A DNA stretch of 49,098 nt. Source: Gemmataceae bacterium (GTDB taxonomy: Bacteria > Planctomycetota > Planctomycetia > Gemmatales > Gemmataceae). Location of the stretch: NCBI GenBank assembly GCA_022616435.1, contig JAKEET010000168.1:1-49098 (forward strand). Reading direction: 5' to 3'. Position numbers and translations under genes: made by a program. Below, in pieces: positions 1 to 8,293 of the stretch. The notes beneath the pieces were generated by a model that saw only the letters and a program-made list of their open reading frames with translations, searched no databases and had not been told where the DNA came from. The first letter of the stretch is position 1. Every line of letters starts with the position of its first letter.

Positions 1-100
1 CCACGGACTGCGCCAAACATCTTTGCGGGCTCGATCCCCGATCCGTCTCCAGATCGACGACTGCGGTTGGCGCCATCCCGAAAGGACGGTGGACGATTGC

Positions 101-286
101 AAGGCCAAGAACGATAAGATCGACTCGGAGAAGATCGCCAATCTGCTCCGCGGCGGCACCCTGCCGCAAGCCTACGTCTATCCGCACGGCCTGCGTGAGA
201 CCCGCGACCTGTTGCGGCGGCGCATGTTCCTGGTGCACCAGCGCGCCGAGTTGATCACCCACATCCAGACCACCAACGCCCAGTGG
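101..286 (+). pseudogene. IS110-family transposase, internal fragment
   Basis: This plus-strand stretch encodes the part of an IS110 transposase that normally follows the N-terminal DEDD motifs: it reads KAKNDKIDSEKIANLL, then GGTLPQAYVYP and RDLLRRRMFLVHQRAEL, ending at HIQTTNAQ. There is no start, no N-terminal third and no C-terminal serine domain in this frame. Homology starts at about base 101; the reading frame to its left does not resemble the family. It stops at about 286, where the N-terminal part of the same kind of protein begins on the opposite strand. Family assignment is from recognised motifs. It cannot make an active enzyme. Confidence 0.8.
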
Positions 287-287
287 C

Positions 288-578
288 GCCGTAAATCGAC
301 TTCATGTACAGCGCATGGCCCAGGACGAAGGTGAGCTGTTCGCGGGCGCACAGGTCGGCGACCCAGTACCAGGCGAACATGCACTCGGCGGCGATGACGA
401 GCCCTTGGCGGTAGGGCGCCAGCGCCTCGAGGAGGGCGGCCGGTTCGCTGGGGACGTCCTTGTGCAACACCTTCTTGCCGGCCTGGTCGAGGACGCACAG
501 GTAAAGCGTTCTGGCGTGCAGATCGATGCCGCAGTAGAATTGGTGGGCGTCGGGTTGGGACTTGAAGAAACGCATCAT
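288..578 (-). pseudogene. IS110-family transposase, N-terminal fragment
   Basis: Starting from tandem ATG codons at 578, the minus strand reads MMRFFKSQ, then YCGIDLHARTLYLCVLDQ with the first DEDD aspartate, then AECMFAWYWVADL, and ends at LGHALYMKSIYG. That is the canonical first ~95 residues of an IS110 transposase. The next family block (KAKNDK...) is missing here but is present on the plus strand immediately to the left, so the gene is interrupted by an inversion or by the collision of two truncated copies. IS110 enzymes are DEDD/serine recombinases guided by a structured bridge RNA. This piece has no complete active site. Confidence 0.8.
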
Positions 579-822
579 GGTTCTCCATGGGCATGGGTCC
601 GGGCGCTGGAGCCCGCATCGTGGTGGGAAGGCGTCGACTTCCTGAAAATCCCACGCTGGGACAGCGCCTCGGCGCTCGTCCCTTGTACCCTTGGGACAGG
701 CGCCCAGCCCATCCCAGTGACCATGAAGAGTATCCAAAAGTTGCACCTGACTGCGGCGGCGGGGGCCGCGCGCGGCGCGAAGGTTGCATGGATTCTTTCG
801 GCCGGCATCCCGCATCCTCTCG
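579..822 (-). other. Non-coding DNA upstream of the IS110 fragment
   Basis: About 250 bases separate the IS110 start codon from the next gene, and no credible coding frame was recognised. In IS110 elements the region 5' of the transposase carries the element end and the template for the bridge RNA, so this stretch is the natural place for a relic of both. I did not fold it and cannot place the element end. Confidence 0.3.
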
Positions 823-835
823 ATAGGAGAACACC

Positions 836-1534
836 ATGACAGAATCGGCAACCCCCCGAATCGTTACCCGTGATGAGTGGGAACGGGCCCGTGCGGAACT
901 GCTAGTCCGAGAGAAGGCGCACACTCGCGCCGAGGACGCACTTGCCGCCGCTCGCAGGCGCCTGCCGATGACTCCGATGGACCCGGCAACTGTCATTGGC
1001 CCCAACGGCTCCTCCCCTCTGCACGAGGTGTTCGAAGGCCGGCGGATGTTGATCGTATATCACTTCATGTGGAGCAAAGGCGCGCCTCACCACAAGCAGT
1101 GTGAGGGATGCACGCACAGTCAGACGGCGATGAACTCCGCTGTCCGTGCCTACCTTGCCGAGCGCGACGTGAACTACGCCGTCTTCAGCAGCGGCCCGTG
1201 GAACGAGATTGTCGCCTACCGAGACTTCATGGGCTGGACGACGGCGTGGTACTCGACCGCCAACTCTGGAGCTGCGCTGGCGACCCGCAACGGCGGTGAC
1301 CTCCGCTGCTACTTGAGGATCAATGAACAGGTCTTCCAGACGTATGAAACGAAATGGCGGGGGATCGAGGCCATGCTTCCCACTCTGCAGTTGCTCGATC
1401 TCACCCCGTACGGCCGGCAGGAGACGTGGGAGGACTCGCCTACCGGCTGGCCGCAGGACGAGGCTGGGTCGTGGTGGCGTCGTGACGGCCGACCCGTTGC
1501 TCAGTGGACACGTACCGACGCAGCGGTCGAATAG
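836..1534 (+). CDS. DUF899 family thioredoxin-like protein
   Basis: A 232-residue protein of the DUF899 family, regarded as thioredoxin-fold, possibly dithiol-disulfide oxidoreductases. Visible features are the N-terminal helical segment (about 10-45), the block LHEVFEGRRMLIVYHFMW at about 60-78, a CEGCT motif near 90 that supplies a CxxC pair, and the family's FSSGPWNEI and GWTTAWYST stretches. The ATG at 836 follows TAGGAGAACACC, so a Shine-Dalgarno fixes the start. No signal peptide is visible, so it is probably cytoplasmic. It lies alone between the IS110 debris and a membrane protease gene, and its substrate cannot be told from the sequence. Confidence 0.85.
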   Translation: MTESATPRIVTRDEWERARAELLVREKAHTRAEDALAAARRRLPMTPMDPATVIGPNGSSPLHEVFEGRRMLIVYHFMWSKGAPHHKQCEGCTHSQTAMNSAVRAYLAERDVNYAVFSSGPWNEIVAYRDFMGWTTAWYSTANSGAALATRNGGDLRCYLRINEQVFQTYETKWRGIEAMLPTLQLLDLTPYGRQETWEDSPTGWPQDEAGSWWRRDGRPVAQWTRTDAAVE

Positions 1535-1678
1535 AAGCAAGTTGCTGCGCTCCGGCCGAACCTCTTTATGGCCTCCAAAGTCAAGAGTCCGCAATAGGGT
1601 GTCAATAACCGGTCACCGTGCGGCCGGCCAATCCAAGCGTGCCCCAGCACGAAGGCGACCTCGGCGGCAGGAGCGAGC

Positions 1679-2566
1679 ATGCGGCAGCCACGTTTTCCTG
1701 TGCTATGGTTTTTCGCCGTCACGTATGTGCTGACCGCCGTAGGCCAAGGTGTAAACATTTACGTGATGCATCGGCTCTCGGCCGGGACGGCCCCCGGCAC
1801 GCCGATCGAAGACAGTCCGGTGTTGGCGTGGAGGCCCTATGGTTTCTACGTCACGAATGTGGGGCCAAGTCTCGTCGGCCTGCTCATGACCCTTTGGCTG
1901 TACGGCCTGCCGGGTGCGCGGCGGCTCGCCGTTCAACTCGCCCCTTGGTCGGTCGGGCGGACGTGGCCGGTTCTGGTAGTCTGCCTGTTCCTCCCGCTCC
2001 TTGGTGTCGTCCTTCCGTTCACCATCCTGGGCGCTCTCGATGGGTCTGATCCCCCAGACTCGTCGTCGCTATCCGCGTACGTCTACGGCGCGATCGTTCG
2101 TGGTGGCTTGATCGGGCCGGGGATGTGCGAGGAACTTGGCTGGCGCGGGTTTGCCCTGCCTCATCTCCAGCGGCACTATGCCGCGCTCGTGAGTAGCCTC
2201 ATCATCGGAGTGGCATGGGCGCTCTGGCATTGGCCCAACTATTTTATCGCGTCCATTCATCCGCATCCGTTATGGGCATTCGCCGCAGCCATCCCCATGG
2301 GCATGGCCGCCTCTGTCCTGTATACTTGGGTCTATAATTCGACCGGAGGAAGTCTCTTCGCCGTCGTCGTGCTGCACGGAGCGACCGTTTCTACTCCGAG
2401 CATCCCCGCCTCTGCTGGCTCCGCCGCAGTGATTGTCCCGTTACTCTACGTGATCATTGCGATCGGACTGGTCTGGCGATACGGTGCCATGAACTTGTCC
2501 TGGCGTGAAAGGGTCGTCGCAGAATCAGGGGCTGGGCAGACACCGGCCGCATCAGCGCTTCCGTGA
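1679..2566 (+). CDS. CPBP family intramembrane metalloprotease
   Basis: A 295-residue integral membrane protein with about seven or eight hydrophobic segments. The CPBP (CAAX protease/bacteriocin-processing, Abi) signature is clear: CEELGWRGFALP near residue 150 supplies the glutamate pair and arginine of motif 1 (EExxxR), WALWHWPNYF supplies the motif 2 histidine, and VVVLHGATV is the later histidine segment. Members are glutamate intramembrane proteases of the Rce1 type; some process prenylated or bacteriocin-like peptides, others have unknown substrates. No bacteriocin cluster is visible nearby. The ATG at 1679 follows GGCAGGAGCGAGC, an acceptable ribosome site. Confidence 0.88.
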   Translation: MRQPRFPVLWFFAVTYVLTAVGQGVNIYVMHRLSAGTAPGTPIEDSPVLAWRPYGFYVTNVGPSLVGLLMTLWLYGLPGARRLAVQLAPWSVGRTWPVLVVCLFLPLLGVVLPFTILGALDGSDPPDSSSLSAYVYGAIVRGGLIGPGMCEELGWRGFALPHLQRHYAALVSSLIIGVAWALWHWPNYFIASIHPHPLWAFAAAIPMGMAASVLYTWVYNSTGGSLFAVVVLHGATVSTPSIPASAGSAAVIVPLLYVIIAIGLVWRYGAMNLSWRERVVAESGAGQTPAASALP

Positions 2567-3029
2567 CGTGCAGGTCACTCGGCGGCCGGTGCTGCTGAGC
2601 TGGGTCGACTATGAAGCCGTGCTGCCGAGAGAAAAATCATTCGTTCGGCGGCAGAAGGCAAAGGCTGTTCGACTGGACCTAAGTTCGGCGCTCGTCTATA
2701 GCCTTCCCGCTGGGCCTTGATCAACGGCAACTCGACTTCGAGTCGCGATGGTTGCGGGTCCGTCCCGCTCCCCGTTGCCGAGTATTGCGACCGTCATACT
2801 CCCAAATTCTCGGCGTGCCCACGTCCGGCTGATCCCCGGTCGTGAATGGCGCCGCGGACCGGTTGGCTGCCGGTCCGTGGCGAGCCATTGGTCACGCAGC
2901 TTGTCGCGCTCCGCGGTCGGAGGATGGGCAACGCTCATGGCGAATCTCCAGGCCATGGACTGCTTGCGCCCGTTATGAGCGGCTTTGCCGATCTGTCAAT
3001 CCTCCGGCGAGAGTGCGACCCATGAGCCG
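2567..3029. other. Intergenic region without a recognisable gene
   Basis: This 460-base gap lies between the convergent protease and propeller/PHP genes. Short open frames occur on both strands but none has family motifs, a convincing ribosome site or a natural end. No tRNA, strong hairpin or repeat family was recognised. It may be decayed coding sequence. Confidence 0.5.
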
Positions 3030-5966
3030 TCACTTCCCCCGCACCGTCACCCACATCGGCGACGCCCACGCCAGGTTGCCGTCGGTTTGCTCGATGCGCG
3101 CGTAGTAGTAATGGCTCTTGCCGGCTTCCGGCTCCGGGTCCGTCCACGACAGCTTCACCTCGCGCTCCATCGGCTTGGCCACGTGGACGTACTTGCCGCT
3201 CCGGACGATGCTCACCTTCGAGATCGGCGCGGTGCCGAGCACGCGGACGTCGAACGTCGGGGCGGCGGCGCTGTCGAAGATGTCGCCCATGATCTGCTTG
3301 CCCGAGCGAAACTCGACGATGATGTTGTCGGTCGCGGCGTACGAGTGGCGGCGCTTGAAGGCGTCGATGATCCCTTGCCGCGAGATGTCGTCGGTCAGCA
3401 CCACGGCGTAGCTCATGTGCGTCGAGATGTGGTCGCTACTCGCCTGGAAGCCGAGCTTGTAGCCCTTGTCGAGCGCGTTCCAGATGAAGCCGCGCGGCTC
3501 GTAGCCGCCGATGTTCGTCTCCTTGGTGGCCGAGCGCGGGGCGCCGAAGTGCTCGTAGTTGTGGCGGTGCCCCTGGTACACCTCGACCACCGGCTCGACG
3601 AGCGGGTCGTTGTCGCGCCAGTCGGTCCCCATGCCGGTGCCCGAGGTGTGCGACGAGCAGATCGAGCCGAAGTGCCTCAGATACTTGTACAGGATCTGCG
3701 TGTCCGGCGTGTTCACCTCGTTGTCGCGTTTGCCGAGCTTGCCGCGCGGCAACGGCCGGATGCCGCGCTTCGGCATGATCACGTTGCGGTGCCCGTCGGG
3801 ATAGACGACGCTGCGCTCGTAGCTCTGCACGGCGACGAAGTGCGGCGGGTTGTGCATCAGGTCGGCGAACTTCTGGATTTGCCACCAGGAGTACTCGTCG
3901 TGATGGCCATTGTCGTGGTCGGCGTTGCCCATCCAGTCCATCATGCCGGCGTCGAGGGCGTAGCGCCAGCTGTCTTCGAGCAGGCCGTCGCCGTCGCGGT
4001 GGGCGGTGTACTCGGTGTGGCGATGGAACTCGCCGCGGTAGAGGCGCAGCTGCTTGCCCTGGTGCTCGAAGCGATAGGCGCGCATGCGGGCCACGTCGGC
4101 CGCCTCGTTGGGATGCACCGGCTTCATCTTCGTCTCGGGCGTCGGCGGATCGGGAAGCAGGGCGGCCCGCTGCGTGGGCCCGCTGCCCACCAGCATGGTC
4201 GCGAACAGGTCGTTGCGCTTGCGGTCTTGCTGCTTGGTGCGGCCATCGCCGGAATAGACGGCGAGCAAGCCCTGGCCGGCCGGGGCGAGGGCCGGGCGGT
4301 TGTCCATCAGGTTGTCGGACTGGCCGAGGCGGCGCGGCGCGGACCAGTCGTTGCCGTCGTGGCGGGTCGCGAAGCTGTTCCACACCTCGCCGGCGCCCAG
4401 CGGCTTGGGATGATGGCGATAGGTGAGCCAGACGTTGCCGGCGCCGTCCACGCCCAGCCGCGGCACGCTGCGATTGTTGGCGGTGCGCTCGGCGATGGCC
4501 TTCTGCAAGTCGCCGGCCGGCTGCATGACCTTGCCGTCAACGAGGCACTTCACGCGGATGGTCCGATTGATGTAGAGAGCGAAGCCGGGGTTCTCGTCGA
4601 AGCCGATCTTGCGGAACATGTTGGTGGAGAAATCCTTGCCCCACTGCTCGTCGCCTTCCTCGTAGGCGATCCAGACGCGATCCTGCGGATCGACGACGAT
4701 GTGGGGGCGGGCTTCGAAGCGGGCGGAGGAGGCGATGTTAACCGTTTTGCTTCCTGCGGCGGCGATCTCGACGACGCGCACGTCATAGCTGCCGTTGGAA
4801 TACACGTCGAAAGCGACAAACACTCTGCCTCTGGAATCGGGGACCATCGTGGGATTCCAATGGTTGACGCCGTCGCCGGTCAGCTCGATTTCGCCCTTGC
4901 TCGGGAGGATCTTGAGCGACTTGTTGTCCCGTTCCTCCAGCGCGCAGTCCAACTCATGCGCATAGATTCCGAAATGTCCCTTGCGCCATGACTGCCACGC
5001 CACCCACACGCGGCCGTTCATGCCCGCGGCGGAAACCGCATTGAAATCGGCGCCCGGATTCGTCGTCAGCCGCACGCGGTCCGACCACAGCGCCTTGCCT
5101 CCAGCATTCGTGGGCGGTGCGAACACGCGGTGGTGGATCTCCCAGTTGCCGTTGACGTTCTGACTCCAGGTGACATGGACTTTCCCCTGGGAGACCGACA
5201 CCGCCGGCCGCCACACATCCAGCCCCGGCTCGGTGACGTCGATCGGCGCGCTCCATTCCTTGCCGTCGAACTTCTTGAGCCGCACCCGGTCGCCGTTCCC
5301 CTCGGGGACGAGGTCCTCGAAGTTTCCCGCCAGGACGCGCTCGGCGACATACGGCTTGCCCTTGCGGTATTCGCAGTACGCCAACCAGAGCGTGCCGTCG
5401 GGGGCCTTCGCCATCACCGGGTAATCGTTTTCCACATCGCCGCCTGTCAGACGAAACGCGCCTTCCTCGCGCTCGACCGCCGCCTGGCCGTCGAGATACA
5501 GCCGTCGCGCGTCGAGCGGCAGGTCGCCGAGGATAAAGTCGAACGCGCCTTGCTTGGTCGTCACGGTGACCTTGGCGGTCGCAGGCGCATTGAAGGTGAT
5601 GCGAACCATGGGCCGGGTGATGGCGTCGCCTTTCTTTTTCTTCTTCTTGGGAGTCGCCACGGAGCGGACGTTGAACTTGTTCCCTTCGACCGACGCCTTC
5701 GGGTGGCCTTCGACGATATCGACGGCCAGGACCTTGCCGGCGGAGATCGCGACCTCGCCGTCCCAGGCGGTGGCCTGTTTGTCCTTGAGGCCCAGCGTGA
5801 TGAGCACGCCCGCGAGGTCGCTGGGCATGGCCACCGGCGCGGCTTGCGGACCGGCCGGCGCCTGGCTCAGGGCCTTGCGGTCCCATTGCGTGGACCAGAG
5901 CGCGGCGCCCAGAACAATGATCGCGGCGACGGCGGAAAGGCCGAGGCGGAGAGGAAGCTTCTTCAT
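3030..5966 (-). CDS. Secreted beta-propeller protein with a PHP/DUF3604-like domain
   Basis: A 978-residue exported protein. Residues 1-30 are a signal peptide or anchor (MKKLPLRLGLSAVAAIIVLG). Residues about 50-155 form a beta-rich domain interrupted by a run of six lysines. Residues about 170-610 contain repeated blocks such as PDGTLWLAYCEY, GRVWVAWQSW, RVWIAYEEG and GNVWLTYRHH, typical of BNR/sialidase-like propeller blades. From about 635 to the end lies a metal-dependent PHP-like domain of the DUF3604 type: YRGEFHRHTEYT, GNADHDNGHHDEY, SSHTSGTGM, ASSDHISTH. Histidines and aspartates are at the places expected for a metallo-hydrolase. The substrate is unknown. It is monocistronic and faces the protease gene. 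Confidence 0.75.
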   Translation of the reverse strand: MKKLPLRLGLSAVAAIIVLGAALWSTQWDRKALSQAPAGPQAAPVAMPSDLAGVLITLGLKDKQATAWDGEVAISAGKVLAVDIVEGHPKASVEGNKFNVRSVATPKKKKKKGDAITRPMVRITFNAPATAKVTVTTKQGAFDFILGDLPLDARRLYLDGQAAVEREEGAFRLTGGDVENDYPVMAKAPDGTLWLAYCEYRKGKPYVAERVLAGNFEDLVPEGNGDRVRLKKFDGKEWSAPIDVTEPGLDVWRPAVSVSQGKVHVTWSQNVNGNWEIHHRVFAPPTNAGGKALWSDRVRLTTNPGADFNAVSAAGMNGRVWVAWQSWRKGHFGIYAHELDCALEERDNKSLKILPSKGEIELTGDGVNHWNPTMVPDSRGRVFVAFDVYSNGSYDVRVVEIAAAGSKTVNIASSARFEARPHIVVDPQDRVWIAYEEGDEQWGKDFSTNMFRKIGFDENPGFALYINRTIRVKCLVDGKVMQPAGDLQKAIAERTANNRSVPRLGVDGAGNVWLTYRHHPKPLGAGEVWNSFATRHDGNDWSAPRRLGQSDNLMDNRPALAPAGQGLLAVYSGDGRTKQQDRKRNDLFATMLVGSGPTQRAALLPDPPTPETKMKPVHPNEAADVARMRAYRFEHQGKQLRLYRGEFHRHTEYTAHRDGDGLLEDSWRYALDAGMMDWMGNADHDNGHHDEYSWWQIQKFADLMHNPPHFVAVQSYERSVVYPDGHRNVIMPKRGIRPLPRGKLGKRDNEVNTPDTQILYKYLRHFGSICSSHTSGTGMGTDWRDNDPLVEPVVEVYQGHRHNYEHFGAPRSATKETNIGGYEPRGFIWNALDKGYKLGFQASSDHISTHMSYAVVLTDDISRQGIIDAFKRRHSYAATDNIIVEFRSGKQIMGDIFDSAAAPTFDVRVLGTAPISKVSIVRSGKYVHVAKPMEREVKLSWTDPEPEAGKSHYYYARIEQTDGNLAWASPMWVTVRGK

Positions 5967-6016
5967 GGCAATGACTCGCAGAAAGGAAGGCGAACGAGAA
6001 AGCCGGGCGCCGAATT

Positions 6017-6066
6017 GTCGCCTTTCGCTCCGCGAAAGGGCGGACTTTCGCGGAGCGAAAGGCGAC
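6017..6066. repeat. 50-bp perfect hairpin repeat, copy 1
   Basis: Two perfect 22-bp arms (6017-6038 and 6045-6066) surround a 6-base loop, ggcgga. Each arm holds a smaller dyad (CTTTCG/CGAAAG). An identical pair of arms with loop gccgca is at 22557-22606. Both copies lie in the 5' intergenic space of an export-related gene, so this is a dispersed REP-like element and not a gene-specific terminator. Confidence 0.9.
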
Positions 6067-6139
6067 CATCTGTCGAACGGCGGCCATTCTATGCGGGGTG
6101 AGAAGCGAAGGGAAATGTTTTCCGGCGCGAATCCGGCGT

Positions 6140-6961
6140 TCAGGCTTGCTGCACCCAGCCGAGCATCGCGTGGCTGTCGTCGCCGGCCGGTTCAGCGCCG
6201 AGAAGCAATCGCGGTACACCGGAAGGCGCCGCCGCCAGAGCCGTGGCGTCGCCGAGCAGGAAATCGAAGCGGCCCTGCGGCGGCGCGTCGTCGGTCGGCA
6301 ACTCGGCGCCCACCAAGCCCGGTCCGGCCGCGCGATCCGCCGGCGCGGTCGCCGTCAGAACGCATCCCAGGAAGCTCGGAAAGCGTTGCGACGCCAGCGC
6401 CCAGCGCGGCCATTGATGGGGCTGCTCCACGCGGCCAAGAACGAACAGGCCGAAGCGGTCGGCGCTCTTCCACAAGTCCATGCCCTCGTCGCGTGCCGGA
6501 ACCAGCACCAGGTTGACGCCGCCGTCGTGCCAGCGGCGGGCATCGTCCTCGGTGAAGGATTCGGCACAGACCCCCTTGAGCCGGCACGGCTTGCCGTTGA
6601 CGCGCAGGCCGGCGGGCGTGAGCTGCACCGTGCGGATGCCGTGCCGCAGCTGGATTCGTTCACGAAGTTCGCCGTCCTGCCAGAGTTCGAGCGGGCCGTC
6701 GTACAACAGCGGTGTCTTCGGCGCCCACCAGCTCGGCTCGGGAATCAGCACGCGCAAGAGGATGTGATCGCTCCGCGCCAGCTCCCGATAGGGGTACGCG
6801 ATTTCCACGGTGCTCGCGTACGGCGACCGCGGACCGGTCAATCGGCCTTTGATCTCGGTCGTGGGCGTGATGCACTCGGCCCGCACGATGACGCGCAGCT
6901 CCGCATCGGCCGGGTCGGCGCGGTGGGTGGCCACGTAAGCGTCGAGGATGCGGTTGGACAT
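6140..6961 (-). CDS. Glycoside hydrolase family 2-like fragment protein
   Basis: A 273-residue protein resembling the middle of a GH2 enzyme such as beta-galactosidase. Residues about 60-115 match the end of the immunoglobulin-like domain (WWAPKTPLLYDGPLELW, RHGIRTVQLTPAGLRVNGKP) and 115-165 the entry into the TIM barrel (CRLKGVCAESF, WHDGGVNLVLVP). It then ends after about 100 residues that lack the acid/base and nucleophile glutamates of GH2, so hydrolase activity is unlikely. There is no signal peptide. It could be a diverged carbohydrate-binding protein or a shortened remnant still open by chance. It is read in the same direction as queA, separated from it by a hairpin repeat. Confidence 0.55.
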   Translation of the reverse strand: MSNRILDAYVATHRADPADAELRVIVRAECITPTTEIKGRLTGPRSPYASTVEIAYPYRELARSDHILLRVLIPEPSWWAPKTPLLYDGPLELWQDGELRERIQLRHGIRTVQLTPAGLRVNGKPCRLKGVCAESFTEDDARRWHDGGVNLVLVPARDEGMDLWKSADRFGLFVLGRVEQPHQWPRWALASQRFPSFLGCVLTATAPADRAAGPGLVGAELPTDDAPPQGRFDFLLGDATALAAAPSGVPRLLLGAEPAGDDSHAMLGWVQQA

Positions 6962-6969
6962 CGAAGTTC

Positions 6970-7047
6970 ATCCACAGATTACACCGATTCCACAGATTTG
7001 AATCGCAGGCTCTCTTCAATCTGTGAAAATCCGTGAAATCTGTGGAT
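6970..7047. repeat. Imperfect 29-30 bp inverted repeat after queA
   Basis: The left arm 6970-6998 and right arm 7018-7047 are near-complementary and built from repeated ATCTGTG units. It begins ten bases past the queA stop and could end queA transcription. A similar double ATCTGTG block occurs at 31889-31912, upstream of coxB, so the unit is dispersed. Confidence 0.7.
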
Positions 7048-7056
7048 CGATTGAGT

Positions 7057-8121
7057 TCACACGATCAGCATCGCGTCGCCGTAGCTGAAGAAGCGATAGC
7101 GCTCCGCAATCGCGGCGGCGTAGGCTCGTTCCAGCAATTCTACGCCGGCAAACGCGGCCACCAACAAGAGCAGCGTGGTTCGCGGCAAATGGAAGTTCGT
7201 GATCAGCCCGTCCACGACGCGGAAAGCATACGGCGCGTAGATGAACAGGCTCGTGTCGCCGCGCCAGGGATGCAACGCGCCGTCCTGGGTCGCCGTCTGG
7301 GCCGCCGTTTCCAGCACGCGAACCGCCGTGGTGCCGACGGCAATCACTCGGCCGCCGCGACCCTTGCATTGATGGAGGGCGTGGACCGTCGCCTCCGGCA
7401 GCTCGCCCCACTCGGCATGCATCGCATGCCGGCGGTAATCGTCGGCATCGATGGGTCGAAACGTCCCCAGCCCGACGTGCAGGGTGACGAACGCCCGCTC
7501 GATGCCGCGTTCGCTCAGGGCTTCGAACAGGCCGGGGGTGAAATGGAGGCCCGCGGTCGGCGCTGCGACGGCGCCCGGATGCTCCGCAAAGATCGTTTGA
7601 TAACGGTGGCGGTCCTCGGGGCGATCATGCCCTTTGCGGATGTACGGCGGCAACGGCACATGTCCGAACCGATCCATCAGCGAACCCGGAGATTCATGTT
7701 GCGACGGTCGGACACGCCAGCGTCCTTCGGGAAGCCGCTGCTCCAGCGTCAGGAACAGGTAACCATGCTTATCATCCGCCGCGCTGGGCGAAACCTCGAT
7801 GATCTCCCCTTCCGTCAGCCGGCCGCGGGTCTGGCAGAGCATCTCCCAGGCGCCGTCATCCAGCGGTTTCAGGAAGAGTCCCTCCCACTTGCCGCCGGTG
7901 GCCTGCCGGCGGCCCAGCAGCCGGGCGGGAAGCACGCGGGTGTCATTGAGGATCAGGAGATCGCCGGGCGACAAGAGTTGGGGCAGATCGCGGAAGCGGA
8001 AGTGTCCGAGGGCTTGCCGTGCTCGATCGACCACCAGCAGCCGGGCAGCATCGCGCGGCTCGACCGGATCCTGCGCGATCAGCTCCGGCGGCAGATGATA
8101 GTCGATGGGAAACGCGGACAT
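7057..8121 (-). CDS. queA: S-adenosylmethionine:tRNA ribosyltransferase-isomerase
   Basis: QueA adds the ribosyl moiety of SAM to preQ1 at position 34 of tRNAs with GUN anticodons, giving epoxyqueuosine. The 354-residue length and conserved blocks fit: FPIDYHLPPELIAQDPVEPR at the start, GDLLILNDTRVLPARL near 55-70, AAPTAGLHFTPGLFE near 185-200, FVTLHVGLGTFRPI near 212, IAVGTTAVRVLE near 260 and TNFHLPRTTLLLLVAAF near 305. I chose the ATG at 8121; an in-frame TTG four codons upstream is also possible. The tRNA array at the end of this window includes His, Asp and Asn tRNAs with GTG, GTC and GTT anticodons, which are its usual substrates. Confidence 0.96.
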   Translation of the reverse strand: MSAFPIDYHLPPELIAQDPVEPRDAARLLVVDRARQALGHFRFRDLPQLLSPGDLLILNDTRVLPARLLGRRQATGGKWEGLFLKPLDDGAWEMLCQTRGRLTEGEIIEVSPSAADDKHGYLFLTLEQRLPEGRWRVRPSQHESPGSLMDRFGHVPLPPYIRKGHDRPEDRHRYQTIFAEHPGAVAAPTAGLHFTPGLFEALSERGIERAFVTLHVGLGTFRPIDADDYRRHAMHAEWGELPEATVHALHQCKGRGGRVIAVGTTAVRVLETAAQTATQDGALHPWRGDTSLFIYAPYAFRVVDGLITNFHLPRTTLLLLVAAFAGVELLERAYAAAIAERYRFFSYGDAMLIV

Positions 8122-8293
8122 GGATGATGTCAAGATTCAGCCGATGTTGGCACATCAAATAAACCATAATAGCTCAGAAGACTTCCTTCGGACAACCTTC
8201 GGATACCGCGTCCTGCAAAAACAGGCTGCTGTCGAACACGTTGGAGTCGTACCCCGGTTGGGGTATGGCGCTTCACCCACCCACCTAACCCAC

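Noticed and set aside
1640..1668. Short match on the minus strand to the IS110 peptide FVLGHA
   Set aside because: Only about six residues agree and the flanks do not, so a third transposase fragment cannot be claimed.
2696..2956. Small minus-strand frame in the 2567-3029 gap
   Set aside because: No ribosome site, no recognisable motif and high Arg/Pro content; not distinguishable from chance.
8250..8265. Small dyad TACCCC-GGTT-GGGGTA after dnaA as a terminator
   Set aside because: The stem is only six pairs and no T-run follows on the minus strand.
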